Below the pieces are notes generated by a model that was not told the origin of the DNA, ran no database searches, and was given only the letters and a program-made list of their open reading frames with translations. From Eucalyptus grandis (taxonomy: Eukaryota > Streptophyta > Magnoliopsida > Myrtales > Myrtaceae): a stretch of 64,000 bases of DNA. Location of the stretch: assembly GCF_016545825.1 (NCBI RefSeq), contig NC_052620.1:5146001-5210000 (forward strand), given 5' to 3'. Made by a program: the position numbers and the translations under genes. Of this stretch, positions 12,133 to 23,454 are shown piece after piece. Every line of letters begins with the position of its first letter. Within the stretch, counting starts at the first letter, position 1.

Positions 12133-13386
12133 TTATTTTTTTGTCATTACAATCTTATCAAATTTGAATGACGCCTTCACCCCAACCTTTCCTAAAAGTG
12201 CTACTAAAACCAGGTTTGCCCTTATATTAGGGACATGTAATACATCATTCGGGGTCAAAGTCTTGCCGAGATGTGAGCTTGAGAAGAACTTTTCATTTCC
12301 CAAGAACTTGAGCTGTTCTTGAATCACCAAGATAAATAATTTCTTCTCCTTCCCCTACTGGCGTGTAAGAGGAAAATGCATTTTTGTTTGCACAAATATG
12401 CTTGGTAGCACTTGAGTCTACCACCCACTCTTTCACATTGGCCACAATGTTGGCCTGGGAAATAACCGCAACAATTATATCATTAGAGTAATCTACTTTA
12501 ACCAAATTGACTTTTGGTTTAGCAGGATTGTCATTTCCCAGTATTCTCTTTCTACAGTACGCTGCATGATGACCTAGTTTTCCACAAACAAAGTAAAAGC
12601 CTTTCTTTTTGAAGGTGGGGTGAGCAACCTTGTGTTTGTAATTAGGTTTTTTGTTATAATACCTATTTTGGCGATGTTGAAATTTGCATTGCACCAAATT
12701 TGCCCTGGTAGCGATTTCCTTAGCTTTGGCAGCTCTGATCTCCTTGCGAGTTATATCCTCAATGATAATATGCATGATCAGATCGACTAGTGACAATTGC
12801 TTGTCCTTGTGCTTGAGTTGTTACTTGTAATTATTTCAAGACTCAGGCAACTTTTCAATCAGCAGGCCCACGAGAAATTCTTCTTGTAAATTGATGTATT
12901 CTACCTTCAAGTCCTCCACTAGCTTGTGATATTCATTGATTTGTGTCTTGATCTCCTTATCATCGGACATTTCCCATCGATAATAATTTCCGATTACAAA
13001 TTTTTGTCTACCCACATCTTTGGTAGTGTACTTTGCAGTCATGGAGTCCCATATTTGTTTCGCTTCCTTGTACGAACAGTAGACATCAAACAATTTATTA
13101 GAAAGAGTACTAATAATTGTGTGCCTACATACCTTATTAGCGTGTATCCATTGATCTCAAAGCTTGTTATCGGTTGGTTCGGCCTCCTAAGTGCGAAAGC
13201 CACGCCGTGCACATCTAGGATAGAGAAAACCCTTTCTTGCAACCTTCTGAAATTGTTGCCATTGAAAACTTCGATCTTCGATATGTCGGGGAATGGTTTG
13301 GCATAGGACATATGTGGTAGTGGTGGTAGTGCAACTGGAGTGGTGGAGATTGAGGCATCAACGGCAGTATCAACTTGATGCTCCAT
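12133..13386 (-). pseudogene. Copia gag, zinc knuckle and protease
   Basis: ATG at 13386 starts a gag (MEHQVDTAVDAS) whose frame shifts near 13040-13090 and again near 12800. The zinc-knuckle region at about 12580-12610 reads YFVCGKLGHHAAYC, so the first cysteine of CCHC is a tyrosine. The aspartic protease at about 12400 reads WVVDSSATKHIC, with the active-site DSG/DTG changed to DSS. These changes and the frameshifts make it inactive. Confidence 0.85.
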
Positions 13387-13404
13387 GGGATTTATCCTTA
13401 AGAT

Positions 13405-13918
13405 TGTAGGAAAAAACTAATGAGAACAAATAAATTTGTTTGAGGCGTGCAAGCGTAAGCACTGTCCTTAAGGATAATTCCGCTCCTCGGAGTGCGAAAC
13501 TCGGTGCGATAGGCTTCTTATGGCTATTCTCCCAAGATACAACAGACCTTCTTTTGTATTCCGCATTGAATATTATAAGGAACAGAAACAACGTCTGTGT
13601 ATAACCCAGCAAGGAAAAGGAAAGGAAAGAATTCAAAAAGAAAGAAATATTCTCTATTTCAGTCAGTGTGTATTTTCAAGATTCCCTTATGAGATTTTAT
13701 ATTCAGACAAAATAGAGCCATTAAAAGAGCCGTTGTGAAATAATGAAGGATTTATTTGAGAAATAAATTAAAAGTTACAAAACGATTGAAAAACCGTTGT
13801 ATAACCATTAAAAAACCGTTATGTGACCGTTGAAAATAATGATGGTCTTCAATGCGGTCATAACTATTATCGAAGTTATTATTGTAAATATTTCAAAATA
13901 TTATTGAAATATCCAATA
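13405..13918 (-). repeat. 5' LTR of the copia element
   Basis: 514 bp. In element sense it begins TATTGG (mutated from TGTTGG) and ends CCTACA at 13405. Only about 18 bp separate it from the gag ATG at 13386, with no tRNA-Met-type primer binding site in that gap. Confidence 0.92.
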
Positions 13919-14087
13919 GGTTCTACCAATCGATTCACATATAAATACTTGATTTATTTTCTTGTTTAGTTTATCTTATAGTTCAACAACTCTCTCTCTC
14001 TCTTCTTCTTCTTCTTCTTCTTCTTCTTCTTTTCCGCAACAATTGTTTATTTTATGCATGTATATTCGTGTACTATGGATAGGAAAT

Positions 14088-14506
14088 CATGCCTTTTGCA
14101 TTGAGCAGGACTGGAGCCTAGTCAAGAGTGGTTCACCGAAAAGTCTTGTTGGAAGTTCTGGCAGAGGAGTTTCCTCATAATAGCATTCAATTCTCTTCCA
14201 AGATAACTTCTATCGAAACCCAAGGAGAACATGGCTCGTCCATTTGTATTGTCATGCTTGATGATGGGACCATTGCGAAGTCAAAGGTCCCTACAGTTCT
14301 CGAGAACCTTCTTGTGAATTCGAATATGATGAGGTAACTTATCAACTTCAACTTATCCGCACTTTAAGTACTACACGTTGTTATAGGATGCGATGGTGTG
14401 CACTCTATCGTGGCACATTGGCCTGGACTTCGCCCACCGATCTATCTAGGCCGATCGGCAGTGCACAAGTTGTCCGTGTTCCCAAAAGGTCACGGTTTTC
14501 ACTATG
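14088..14506 (+). pseudogene. FAD monooxygenase relic, exon 2 left part
   Basis: An acceptor-like ...ggatag precedes about 14088. The text VVHRKVLLEVLAEEF, SSKITSIE and MLDDGTIAKSK follows to about 14294, then about 90 bp that do not fit the protein, then GCDGVHSIVAHWPGL through VFPKGHGFHY to 14506. A TAG stands in frame at 14119-14121. The exon is cut by the element beginning at 14507 and resumes at 17959. Confidence 0.82.
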
Positions 14507-15549
14507 TGTCACGCCCTGGTCCTCGAGCACGCACCTATCCCTCACCCGATCGATTAAATAGTGACGTCCTAGGACGCATCACCAACCCTTTCATTTTAAT
14601 ATATATGCGGAAGCATAATAAAATCCCTAGACAATAAAACAATGGGATAGGAAAGTATGATCAAATTTCAAACTTTAAAAACAACCACACTTATATACAT
14701 TGCAAACCATAGTGCAAATATATACAAGGTAAACTACCAAGTCAGGTTCTAAACAATAAGTTCACAAAACAAATTTTACAGACAATGGGGGTTTCAATCC
14801 TCTCATGGATCCTCTTCTAGGTCATCCTCCGGTTCTTCCTCCTCAATCTCACCTTCTTCCATACTCTAGCTGGAGTCCACTGCTGAGTTCACCGAGGAGT
14901 CAGAATCGCCCTTGAGCTTGGGATCTTTCGCATCAACCACCGATCCACCCTTAGATCCGCTATCCCTTTCCCGAACGCTACCTCTAAAACGTACAAAGGT
15001 ATATTAGATTCCGACGAAGGGCCTTCCCTTCGCCCATCATGATAGTGGCGATACCATGACTGGTACTTATGGGGTACCTTTTTGAGTTCACCCACGTCAA
15101 CTCAGACGGTGGATTTCACCAGTACCTACTCCAATCCTTCAGGGTGGAGGTGTATCGGAATATGATAACCTATCTCAGTAATTTCTTTAGGTATACCAAA
15201 ATGCATGAGAGGAGGTGTAGGTGCTGCCATATAGAGATTTGAAATGTTGTTCCACAGCGCGGTGAGACTACGTCTCAGCAAGTTTTACTCCACTAAGACC
15301 CTATTAGAAAGCCAATATGCTCTAAAGGCTATCTAAGCACAATCATAGGTTGAAGGACTTACCTTTGTCTATGTTCCTCCCTACAAGTCAGTATATATCA
15401 AATATACGCAAACCACATCAATTCACCCAGTCGGATCGAACTATCGATCAATCGACTTAGTCGATTACATGTCATCACGACCTTCTCTTGGTCAGTACAT
15501 TCAATACTATCTATAAAGTCCTATCAAATCAGAACTGTTCACCTAAATT

Positions 15550-15870
15550 TGATAAATAGATAGTATAGCTCGCCCAAAGCTGATAATATAGTATACTGTA
15601 TATATGCTCGTCCAAAGGTAATAGATTAGGGTTCCCAGACCATCATAGTATGCTATATATGCTTGCTTAAAGCTGATAATATAGTATATTATATATATGC
15701 TTGCCCAAAGCTGATAGACTAGGGCCCCTAGGCCATCATGGTATATTATATATGCTCACCCAAAGATGATAATATGTGCTCACCCAAAGCTGATAATATG
15801 GTATACTATATATACTTCCCCAAAGCTAATAGATTAGGGCCCCCAAGCCAAAATAGTATACCACACCAAT
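15550..15870. repeat. Imperfect tandem repeats 'gctcgcccaaagctgata'
   Basis: Units of roughly 30-60 bp recur, each with a gctcgcccaaagctgata-like core followed by atatagtatac-type text, at about 15570, 15608, 15662, 15700, 15757, 15778 and 15815. The same core recurs in the related element near 45960-46200. Confidence 0.75.
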
Positions 15871-16479
15871 CATATGACCAATTTCTCATTTTTATCATAC
15901 CCAATAAAAATAGATGTGTGTAGGTACATGGTCGGCCTTAGCCAAAATACCATAATTTCACTTTCACAATTCCCACAATTTTATATAGTTCACCAAAATA
16001 TTTTTGGCGTTGTAAACCAACGTTCAGTTATTTTCCAAGCAATTACCAAAATTAATTAATTTAGGAATAAAATCCTAAAAACACAATTAAATCAATTCAG
16101 CACAAATTAAAGCTCATATAAAAAAAAAATTGTACCACAATAACCAGCATAAAATTCCGGTCATTGGCTATCTTGATCTAATTTTTGGAAAATAATTAAT
16201 TAATTAATTAATTACGGAAAATATGAAATAAATGGCAATAAGTCCAACTTAGGCTCGTAATGCCTAATTGGATGCCAAAATGGACCCAGAAAATTTTCGA
16301 AGTTCGTTAAATAAATACTAGGATGTGTCTACTCGCTAATTGCTCTAATTAACCACCTAACATACATTGGCGGATAATTAAATTAACTAATCTAATCTAA
16401 TCTATCCACCTAAACCATGCTTAATTAATCTAATCAACCCCTAAGCGTAATTAACCTAATAAGTGAGGATAAGTGAGTT

Positions 16480-16915
16480 AAACTCACTTGTTCAGCGAGC
16501 CAGTCGATTCAAATCGATGGGGACGCAATGGGGCACGACTCTCTCCAAGGCGGGCTTAACTTTTGGGGTTGAGATCGACCTCAAAACGGGCCTCAGCAAC
16601 CACGAGACCCACTTCTTCCACTTCTGTTCTACGGTTGAAAGGAGAGAAACAAGGCTGGTTTGAGGTGAAGATGGACAAAGGAGATAGCTCGGGTTGGTTG
16701 CGGTCCAAGTGGGGCTCGGCGTGCTCCACGGGTGGGTCTGGCAGTGGCATACAGCAGTCCAAGTGGAGCTTGGTAGCTTGCTAGGTTCGAGCAAGAGGCG
16801 AAGGGCGCGCGCATGGCGGTGGGGCGTCGCAGAACGAGGACGACGCTGTTCAGGCGGTCTGGCGGTCATGACAACGTGCGGCGTGGACAAGTGGCTCAAC
16901 CTGCTTCTCTCCTAG
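16480..16915. other. GC-rich island inside the 3.4-kb element
   Basis: Overlapping open stretches on both strands of this GC-rich segment show no known domain. They are best read as composition-driven open frames. A GC-rich segment sits at the same relative place in the related element (46740-47240). Confidence 0.5.
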
Positions 16916-17953
16916 AATTTTTGTCTTCAATCTGCAAGGGGAATGGTGGTCTCGATGGCAGCAAGAGGGGATGAGGGAGAAGAGGGGCAAGGGGGGCCAC
17001 TTGGCTCAATTTTCTCCTCATTTGTCCCCTTGACTCAATCTCAGCCAAGTCTAGCTTCCTTGGCCTCTATTCAGCCACCAAGGCATACTTGACAACCTTT
17101 GAGATGATCCAAAATGGCTAGGCAAGGGGGACATACGAATTTGCTTGGAAATTCATCCATTTGGACACTTGTTCTTGCTTGATTCAACATAATTCGGCCT
17201 CAATAAATATAACCGACACTTCAACGATCAAATTAGTAATTTTTTCTCACCAATACAATTCACTTTATTCTCAAATTTGCGATAAAAAACAATCCGACAT
17301 TTTCCGGATAAAAACGACCCGGGGACAATTTTTTTCCCAAAAAGTCTCGGTTGCAGAAAAATCTTCGAGGCGAGTCGATACTCCTAGAATTAATTGTGAC
17401 ACGATAGAACTTTCAATTTCTGATATCAAAATCAAATTCGCGGTTAATTTCAATCGGCATGTTTTTAGCGTCACCTAAGTTACTGGGTAGATTTCAAAAA
17501 AATTTAGTGCAAATGACCCGTAGTCGATTTTCTTCGAGCCACAGTGAATCTACTCGACACATTGGCGACTTTTAGTTGTCGTGAAAATCTCGATGATCCA
17601 AATACGGACACATGGTACCAAAACGATAGAAAAATCAGTCTAGTACTAGCCGATGAGAATTTTCCAATTTAGTGGTGTCACCCACGATTAGCCACATATC
17701 TCAATCGAGTCAACCTATCTCTGATCTCAAATCAATTTTTAACTATGTTGTTATAGCCTCTAAAGATGAGCACAGTCGAGTAGCCGATTTCTTGTCGAAT
17801 TCTCAAGTCTATTGCGTTAAAATTCCTTAATGGCTTCCCTGGATAGTCTAGTTATCTTGAGAGTGATCAGCTCTGAAAATAGCCCTATAGGCGTGTTGAT
17901 GAAATGCCCGATTTATTCAGTGAAAAACAGGATTGAAAATCTGGGATGTCACA

Positions 17954-18063
17954 CCATAGCTGTACAATTCAACAATTTGTTGATGTGGGCAAGATGGCAG
18001 GTTTTATTACTCTCAATGATAAGGAAGCGTATTGGTTCTTCGGGGAGACATGTCCAACTAAAG
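17954..18063 (+). pseudogene. FAD monooxygenase relic, exon 2 right part
   Basis: After target-site bases at 17954-17958 the protein resumes: CTIQQFVDVGKMAGF, then LNDKEAYWFFGETCPTKG. It stops at a donor (aaag|gtacc) at 18063/18064. The intron runs to 18171 (acceptor ...cataaag). Confidence 0.82.
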
Positions 18064-18171
18064 GTACCATGTATATTATATTTTATCTTCCGTTGAGATT
18101 CCTAACTATGATGGCTTCATCAATAATAGCTTAGTAATCCTCCTCAATCCCTAATGTTTCAATTCATAAAG

Positions 18172-18760
18172 AAATGGAAAAAGGAGCAGAACCAGAAATG
18201 ATACAAAGGGAGGTGATGGAAAATTTGGCGAAGGATTTCCCACTCGTGTACCTCGATGTTGTCAAGCACTCCGATCTTTTGAGTTTGACATGGGCCCCGC
18301 TAATGTTACGATATCCTTGGGACGTCCTCTTCGGAAACCTCGCCCGATCAACCGTCACGGTAGCTAGGGATGCTATGCACTCGATGACTCCCAACTTGGG
18401 CCAGGGTGGATGTTCGGCACTAGAGGATGCGGTGGCATTGGGTTGGCACCTGGGTGACTTGATTGCCAAGGACGGCAAACTCGTGACCCAAGATGTCAGA
18501 TTTGCTATAAAGAGGTATGCAAAGGAGAGGACATTGAGGGTGGCGACACATGGGTGCAACAAGATGGGTCTAGTTGATTAACAAGGTTCCTAAGAGACGT
18601 TGTATTCTATGGGCTCCTCCTGGCTAGAGTAGTAAGGAGTATTACAGATTATGCTTGTGGGAAGCTTCCTAGCGTCTCCTCTTTTCCTTCACGTGAATTC
18701 GAAAGCTCCACCTACAGAGTTACAAATGGGTCTTGGTCTTCTATTTTGTTTAATAATCGA
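18172..18760 (+). pseudogene. FAD monooxygenase relic, last exon
   Basis: The open frame gives PEMIQREVMENLAKDF, then WDVLFGNLARSTVTVARDAMH and LGQGGCSALEDAVALGWHL, the C-terminal FAD-binding motif. The first glycine of GDAMH is Arg and the Pro after MH is Ser. The frame ends at 18579-18581. In another frame, RFLRDVVFYGLLLARVV continues from about 18585 to a TGA near 18758, which is the normal C-terminal tail. One frameshift with some sequence loss therefore lies near 18550-18585. Confidence 0.85.
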
Positions 18761-19475
18761 TGATGAAGTTTATTTCATTGCATAACACAAAAGTTGATTG
18801 TATTGTTTGTCTCGCGGTTGCCCTTGTCTTTCTTTCTTTTCTTTCTAATTCTTATGAATCTTTTCACTCGATGATCAGCTACATCATGAGAATTTGATTT
18901 GGGCCAGATCTTTTTAAGTTTGGCTAAAGTCCAAGACACGAAACACGACAATATGTACAACCTATCCCTATATGGTTACGTAAACTAATCAAAAAGCACT
19001 TCGGGTAATTTTTGTCTCGCCATCGCTCATTCGCAGTGGCCGCCACTCGCTCATCATCGCAGACCGTTGCCAGAACATATAGGCAGCAAAGAACCGTGAA
19101 GTTAGAGTAGTGAATCTGAACGGAAAACTTCAGTAACACAGTCTACTTTAACCAATACCGACAACTTTTTAGCTTCCATCACACATCGGTACATTTGTAA
19201 TTTCAACGATAACAAGGGGTTTTCCATATTCGTGGACTAGAATCATTTCACCGAAAAATTTGTGGAAATGAAAAGAATTGAGTCTAGTCATAAAATCAAA
19301 GTTGTTTCTCGTCTAAAATCAACATTTAAACAACGATGTCATCACAAATCATCAAAGAACAATTCAAATCTTCAATGATTCATCCATGAGTTACATGAAC
19401 ACAACTCGGTCTTTTACCTCTCCGAAATAGGATAGAAAAGAGGAAATGTCCTTACCTGCCTTACCAGCTACTTCA

Positions 19476-19522
19476 TGTCTGTAGACGATTGTGACTGAAC
19501 CCGTCACAATCGTCTACAGACA
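19476..19522. repeat. Perfect inverted repeat, 20-bp stem with 7-nt loop
   Basis: The arm TGTCTGTAGACGATTGTGAC (19476-19495) and its exact complement (19503-19522) are separated by tgaaccc. I do not recognise it as a known microRNA, and the hairpin is shorter than usual plant precursors. Confidence 0.9.
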
Positions 19523-19892
19523 GGTCAAGACCGACAGATAAGTTTTGGATGAGGTTTACTCTCTTCAGATCTCCTCGGCCAAAGAATAGAGCAGTTCAGA
19601 GCAATCTCCAGTGCTCTTATGGAGGTGAGGCCGGCAGTGAGTGATCACGAATGACGATGTGTGGTGCCGGAAACGATGGGAATCCAAATTCTCGAGAAAA
19701 CTTCAATTGAACAAACCGAATTAAGATTTCAATTTTAGGTTGAATTGTCGTTGAGGTTTCAAATTAGGGAATTTCTTTCAATTTGCAATTTAGGGTTTAT
19801 AATTTGGGGCAAATGTTGTAGACGACGTCGTCTAAGGCCCTATATGCTGATTGGACACGTTGGTGAGCCACGTCGGATTCATGGTGACCTAG

Positions 19893-19990
19893 ATGGAAAT
19901 TGTCACTTAAGTGATCCGAAAAAAAATTATTGGTATTAAAGTGAGTATTGTACAAAACTTTGGATACTTTTAGTGTTCATTTATCAAATT
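19893..19990. repeat. Orphan end resembling the TIR of the Mutator-like element at 22508-37009
   Basis: The text gtcacttaagtgatccga...aaagtgagtattgtacaaaactttgg matches the right TIR at 36925-36990 (gacacttaagtgatccga...aaagtgagcgccgtacacaacttttgg). No partner end was located. Confidence 0.55.
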
Positions 19991-22336
19991 TTATGACTTT
20001 ATCGCACTTTTTTTAATAAGTTTAAGACTTAATTGCACTTTTTGAATGATTTAGGACTCTATTATACATTCGTAATTTTTTTTAGAATTTTCAATGCACT
20101 TATCAGCATTTTTTTAATAAAAAAGTCCAATTTGGATGACCGGTGGATTTTGACTTCTCTCTTCCTCCGCCGCCCCCCCCAACACCCACCAAGCCCCGAG
20201 TGGCTTCACTTTTCATCGTCTTCTCATCATCATCATTGATTCATTTATTTGCTGAATCAAATAGAAAATCAACAAGGCCACGCTCATCGGAGCGATGTTG
20301 ATGTATCCATCACCTTTGATTTTGTAGGAGATTCTTCGAGCTACGCTAAAGCATCCAGCTTGGGCACAAAACCATCTGCTTTGGTCGACACTGTCGCCAC
20401 CCGTGGTGCTCTCAGTTGTAAAAAAGACTGTCGCTCCTCATACAGATTCAACATCACCACCACCACCACCACCACCAATAGCCATCTTTATTTGATAATA
20501 GAAAATTCATATAGTAGGTGGATGAAATTCCTAAGAAACTATTTTCTGTAAGTTTCTATTAGGAAGAGGCCCTGGTGCTAGTAGGCATGATTGCGGCAAA
20601 CTTTACTAATGCCTCCTCTTTGCCTTCTGCTACATTGAAACTTTGAACATGATACCATCCAGCTTTATCATTAGAATATGGTTGGGTCCCGTGATCAGTT
20701 CAACGTTGACAAAATTACACACTGGATGAGAACCAAGAGCAATGAATAACAGAAGCGGAAAAAAATGATGAATTCAGTTCAGTCAGTATCAAACCGAACA
20801 GAACTGAAATAATTTGATTTCAAACTCTTGTTACAATTTAGCTTCAAATTCTCTCAAAACAATTTCCAACCTGTTAGGCTTTCCATCGAAACTGGGATGA
20901 AATGAACCTTGCTCACTCGTACTATCCAATTGTGCCCTTGTTTAAGGATGGCCAGGCCAAAATTTTCACTATGTAAGGGCAGTAAACGGGTTCGTCCATC
21001 AGTTATTCATTTTGACCCTCTCTCTGGCTTGGGTGTGCTTAGGTAAGTCAAACGGCCATGATCACCTCTAATTCAAGCTACTAATTATCAGCCAATTGAA
21101 TGTTTTTGCTACTGCTCAGCACATCAATCTTCATTCTTAAGATTTATATTTCATGAGCATTTGCACATTAGCAAATCACATATGAAAGTACATAACACCA
21201 TCAAAGTTCAGATAAATTTCTGGTTTCAGACTAGGAACTCGATCAAAGAACTAAGTACGACACTAGATATCACATTTTGATGCAAGAAATTGTAACGACT
21301 TCATGTTTCTAGTAATCCAACTAAGCTTCATCTTTCTTGGAGGTCATCCATACGTGCAAATTAAAAAAGTAACGGCTTTTGGCCTTCATGTTGATTTAGT
21401 TCTCAAGAGACGTTACTACTTTTGCAACTCACAAGAGAAGTGAAAAATTATCGAGACCACTGGTCCACTGATCAGACTCAGCCTAAGCTCTCCTGGTGCT
21501 GCTTTTTTTTTTTTTTTTTTTTTTTTGCCTATATCTTTCACAGTTCAGATTAACGAAGCTAAACTGCATTGCCTTCTTCAGTATATGCCACTGCATATTC
21601 TGTGCTCCTTTTCTCTTTTTATTTTTTATTTTTTCCCCTAGTCCAAACTTTGTATACAACTTCCATAGAAATCTGCAGGTTTAGTTTGTTTTTCCTTAGC
21701 TCAAGATTTGTAGGTTGGTCAGAGGAGGAATCTTGATTTAGATACGCAGTGTATCCTCCCACGAATGTAATCTTGAAGTGTTAGCTTAAGAAGAAATGGG
21801 AGAAAAAGGACGAAAATTGAGGTAAAAAAAAGGACGGATATTTACGGTGAGCCTGAGACTGAAAAGGGATATGCTGCAGCTTGGGGCTCATCGCTTGAGT
21901 AACGGCGGGTTATGCTAGCACAGTACGGCATAATAATCCATATACTGATCATCTTTCTAGGGTTGCATCTTGAGTAAATGGGCAAATCCAATCGGGTCGG
22001 CCCATTTGTGATAGAGAACATGTAGTATACTTTTTGTGATTGAAAACACAACGTTTTTGTTATCCCTATGAGTAAATATAAATTGTATAACTTGGCATTA
22101 TCTTCTTTTCTGTATGATGAGGAAGTCCATCTTACATAAGTGAACACTAAGTTAAATTATCCTTACCATAATTTTTTGGATTAAGTAATACACGAGGCTA
22201 AGCAAGAGTACGTGGCCCAAACATGAAATTTGTCGCACTTGGTCATATATTCTAGAAAATATGTTGTCATAGTGATGGCACCAATATACAATTGTCGCTC
22301 TAACCCATTTCCCTTCTACTATTATTATTAATTGAC

Positions 22337-22340
<4 letters not shown>

Positions 22341-22376
<36 letters not shown>
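22341..22376. repeat. (AT)n microsatellite
   Basis: Eighteen uninterrupted AT units. Confidence 0.95.
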
Positions 22377-22379
<3 letters not shown>

Positions 22380-22772
22380 CTTGACTTGCTGTCAATAGGA
22401 ACATAAAAGAAGTATTTGGGTTCAAGTAGGACAATCTAGAAAAATAAATGAAAATGCCACTTTTGTAGAGCATCACTAACATGAAAAGCTTTTGAAGTCT
22501 TTAAATCAGGAGAAGTACACTATTAATGCCAAAAATTGTGTACGATGCTCACTTTAGTGCCAAAAGTTTATTTTGGATCACTTAAGTGCCAAAAAATTTG
22601 AAAAATAATCATTTTAGCGCCAACTCCGATCAAATTGACCGGAAATCCGACGTGGCACTTTTTTATTAATTTTTGATACTAATGTGGCTCGCTGGAGAGT
22701 ACAGTTAGCATGTAAACCACAAAACGACGTCGTTTGGTGTCTTTTCCCCAAGTTGAAACCCAAAATCCCCAA

Positions 22773-22775
<3 letters not shown>

Positions 22776-22829
<54 letters not shown>
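22776..22829. repeat. (GA)27 microsatellite
   Basis: An uninterrupted GA tract. Four bases on, an ATG at 22834 opens a Ser/Pro-rich stretch of 76 codons to about 23064 that could be a captured host fragment but has no recognisable domain. Confidence 0.95.
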
Positions 22830-22832
<3 letters not shown>

Positions 22833-23359
22833 CATGGCAACATCGTCTTCTTTCTTGAAGAATAGCACCAGCACCAGCCACTCTCTAGCAGAGCCCCATC
22901 CACCATCTCCATCTGTACCCTCCTTGTTTCCCTCGCACTCCTCATCTTCTTTCTCTCCCTGCACCTTCGACCCCCCTTCTTCCTCCTCCTCCTCCGCCCT
23001 CGCCTCCTATTTTCCCATCGCTTCTTGCCCGAGAAACAACCTCAACCTCTCCTTGCTCACCTAGTCGAGCAACTACGACGGAGGCCGAGCGACGGTGGTC
23101 GAGCACGGTGGCCAAGCAACAATGGCTGAGCACAGTGGCCAAGCAAGCTAGGTTGACAAGGATTGAACAAAAAAAACCCTAAATTCAAACCCAAATGAGC
23201 TGTGTGCTATGTAGCACCGACATAGACACATAACACATGACACGACACGACACGACACGACATGCCGACACGTCATTTATCAAAAAGTAGAGAATTTCGA
23301 CATGTTCCGAGGCGTTAAATATCAAATAAAATTTTTATATATAAATGCATAAATAACTA

Positions 23360-23360
<1 letters not shown>

Positions 23361-23453
<93 letters not shown>
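23361..23453. repeat. (TAA)31 microsatellite
   Basis: A 93-bp pure trinucleotide tract inside the 3' flank of the hAT. A (CAAA)n tract follows at 23710-23748. Confidence 0.95.

Positions 23454-23454
<1 letters not shown>

Larger units (their letters stand above)
8428..13918 (-). mobile_element. Ty1/copia retrotransposon, complete but inactive
   Basis: Two 514-bp LTRs (8428-8941 and 13405-13918) flank gag-pol on the minus strand. Flanking target sites are GGTTT (8423-8427) and GGTTC (13919-13923). The LTRs differ at roughly 40 positions by eye (about 7-8%), so the insertion is not recent. A purine tract (minus strand gtgggggat) adjoins the 3' LTR at 8942-8950. Domain order gag-PR-IN-RT-RH identifies copia. 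Gag and pol are broken into several frames. It sits inside the solo LTR of the monooxygenase intron. Confidence 0.93.
8105..14041. mobile_element. Solo LTR in intron 1, split by the copia element at 8428-13918
   Basis: TGTTGGAATATATC begins at 8105, and the matching end ...TTTTCCGCAACA closes at 14041, giving the TG...CA termini of an LTR. The two parts (8105-8427 and 13919-14041) total about 440 bp once the inner element and one target copy are removed. Flanks TATGT and ATTGT agree at only three of five positions, so the target duplication is weak. A (CT)n/(TTC)n tract lies near the right end (13991-14030). Confidence 0.5.
14507..17953 (-). mobile_element. 3.4-kb TGTGACATCC...GGGCGTGACA element without coding capacity (long LTR or LARD-like)
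   Basis: Plus-strand ends are tgtcacgccc (14507) and ggatgtcaca (17953), so the TG...CA termini of an LTR are present. Flanks CTATG and CCATA match at three of five sites, the other two being transitions. Removing the element with one target copy rejoins the monooxygenase exon in frame (FHY|GC-TIQQFVDVG). No gag or pol is visible. The interior has an AT-rich tandem-repeat zone and a GC-rich island. A left-truncated relative lies at 45233-48221. The family may be gypsy-type with long LTRs; that is a guess from the termini. Confidence 0.75.
6030..18760 (+). pseudogene. FAD-dependent monooxygenase (MO1/MO2-like), split by several insertions
   Basis: Four coding pieces occur in order: 6030-6240, about 14088-14506, 17954-18063 and 18172-18760. 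Together they cover the N-terminal dinucleotide-binding segment, the central VHRKVLLE...GCDGVHSIVA region, the substrate-domain segment (QQFVDVG...LNDKEAYWF) and the C-terminal DAMH...GQGGCSALEDA FAD-binding motif. Plant MO1/MO2-like proteins are flavin hydroxylases related to salicylate hydroxylase and zeaxanthin epoxidase, usually about 400 residues. Lesions: a 1-bp deletion in the nucleotide-binding loop, an in-frame TAG at 14119, about 90 bp of unaligned sequence at 14295-14387, a 3.4-kb insertion in an exon, a frameshift near 18583, and G-to-R and P-to-S changes in the FAD motif. The substrate is unknown. Confidence 0.85.
18761..22507. other. Sparse intergenic stretch
   Basis: I found no convincing gene in these 3.7 kb. 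They hold a perfect hairpin (19476-19522), a Mutator-type TIR fragment (19893-19990), a T24 run (21503-21526) and an (AT)n tract (22341-22376). Small open stretches at 20249-20551 and 21842-22147 match no family I recognise. Confidence 0.6.

Noticed and set aside
16492..16915. Overlapping open frames up to 135 codons on both strands
   Set aside because: They lie in a GC-rich part of a non-coding transposable element, have biased composition and show no domain.
22614..22964. Long frames reading through poly-Ser-Leu or poly-Arg-Glu
   Set aside because: They are translations of the (GA)n tract in different frames, not proteins.
23220..23275. Short cacga tandem repeat considered as a possible CRISPR or satellite
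   Set aside because: It is the subterminal repeat zone of the hAT element, and CRISPR arrays do not occur in plant nuclear DNA.
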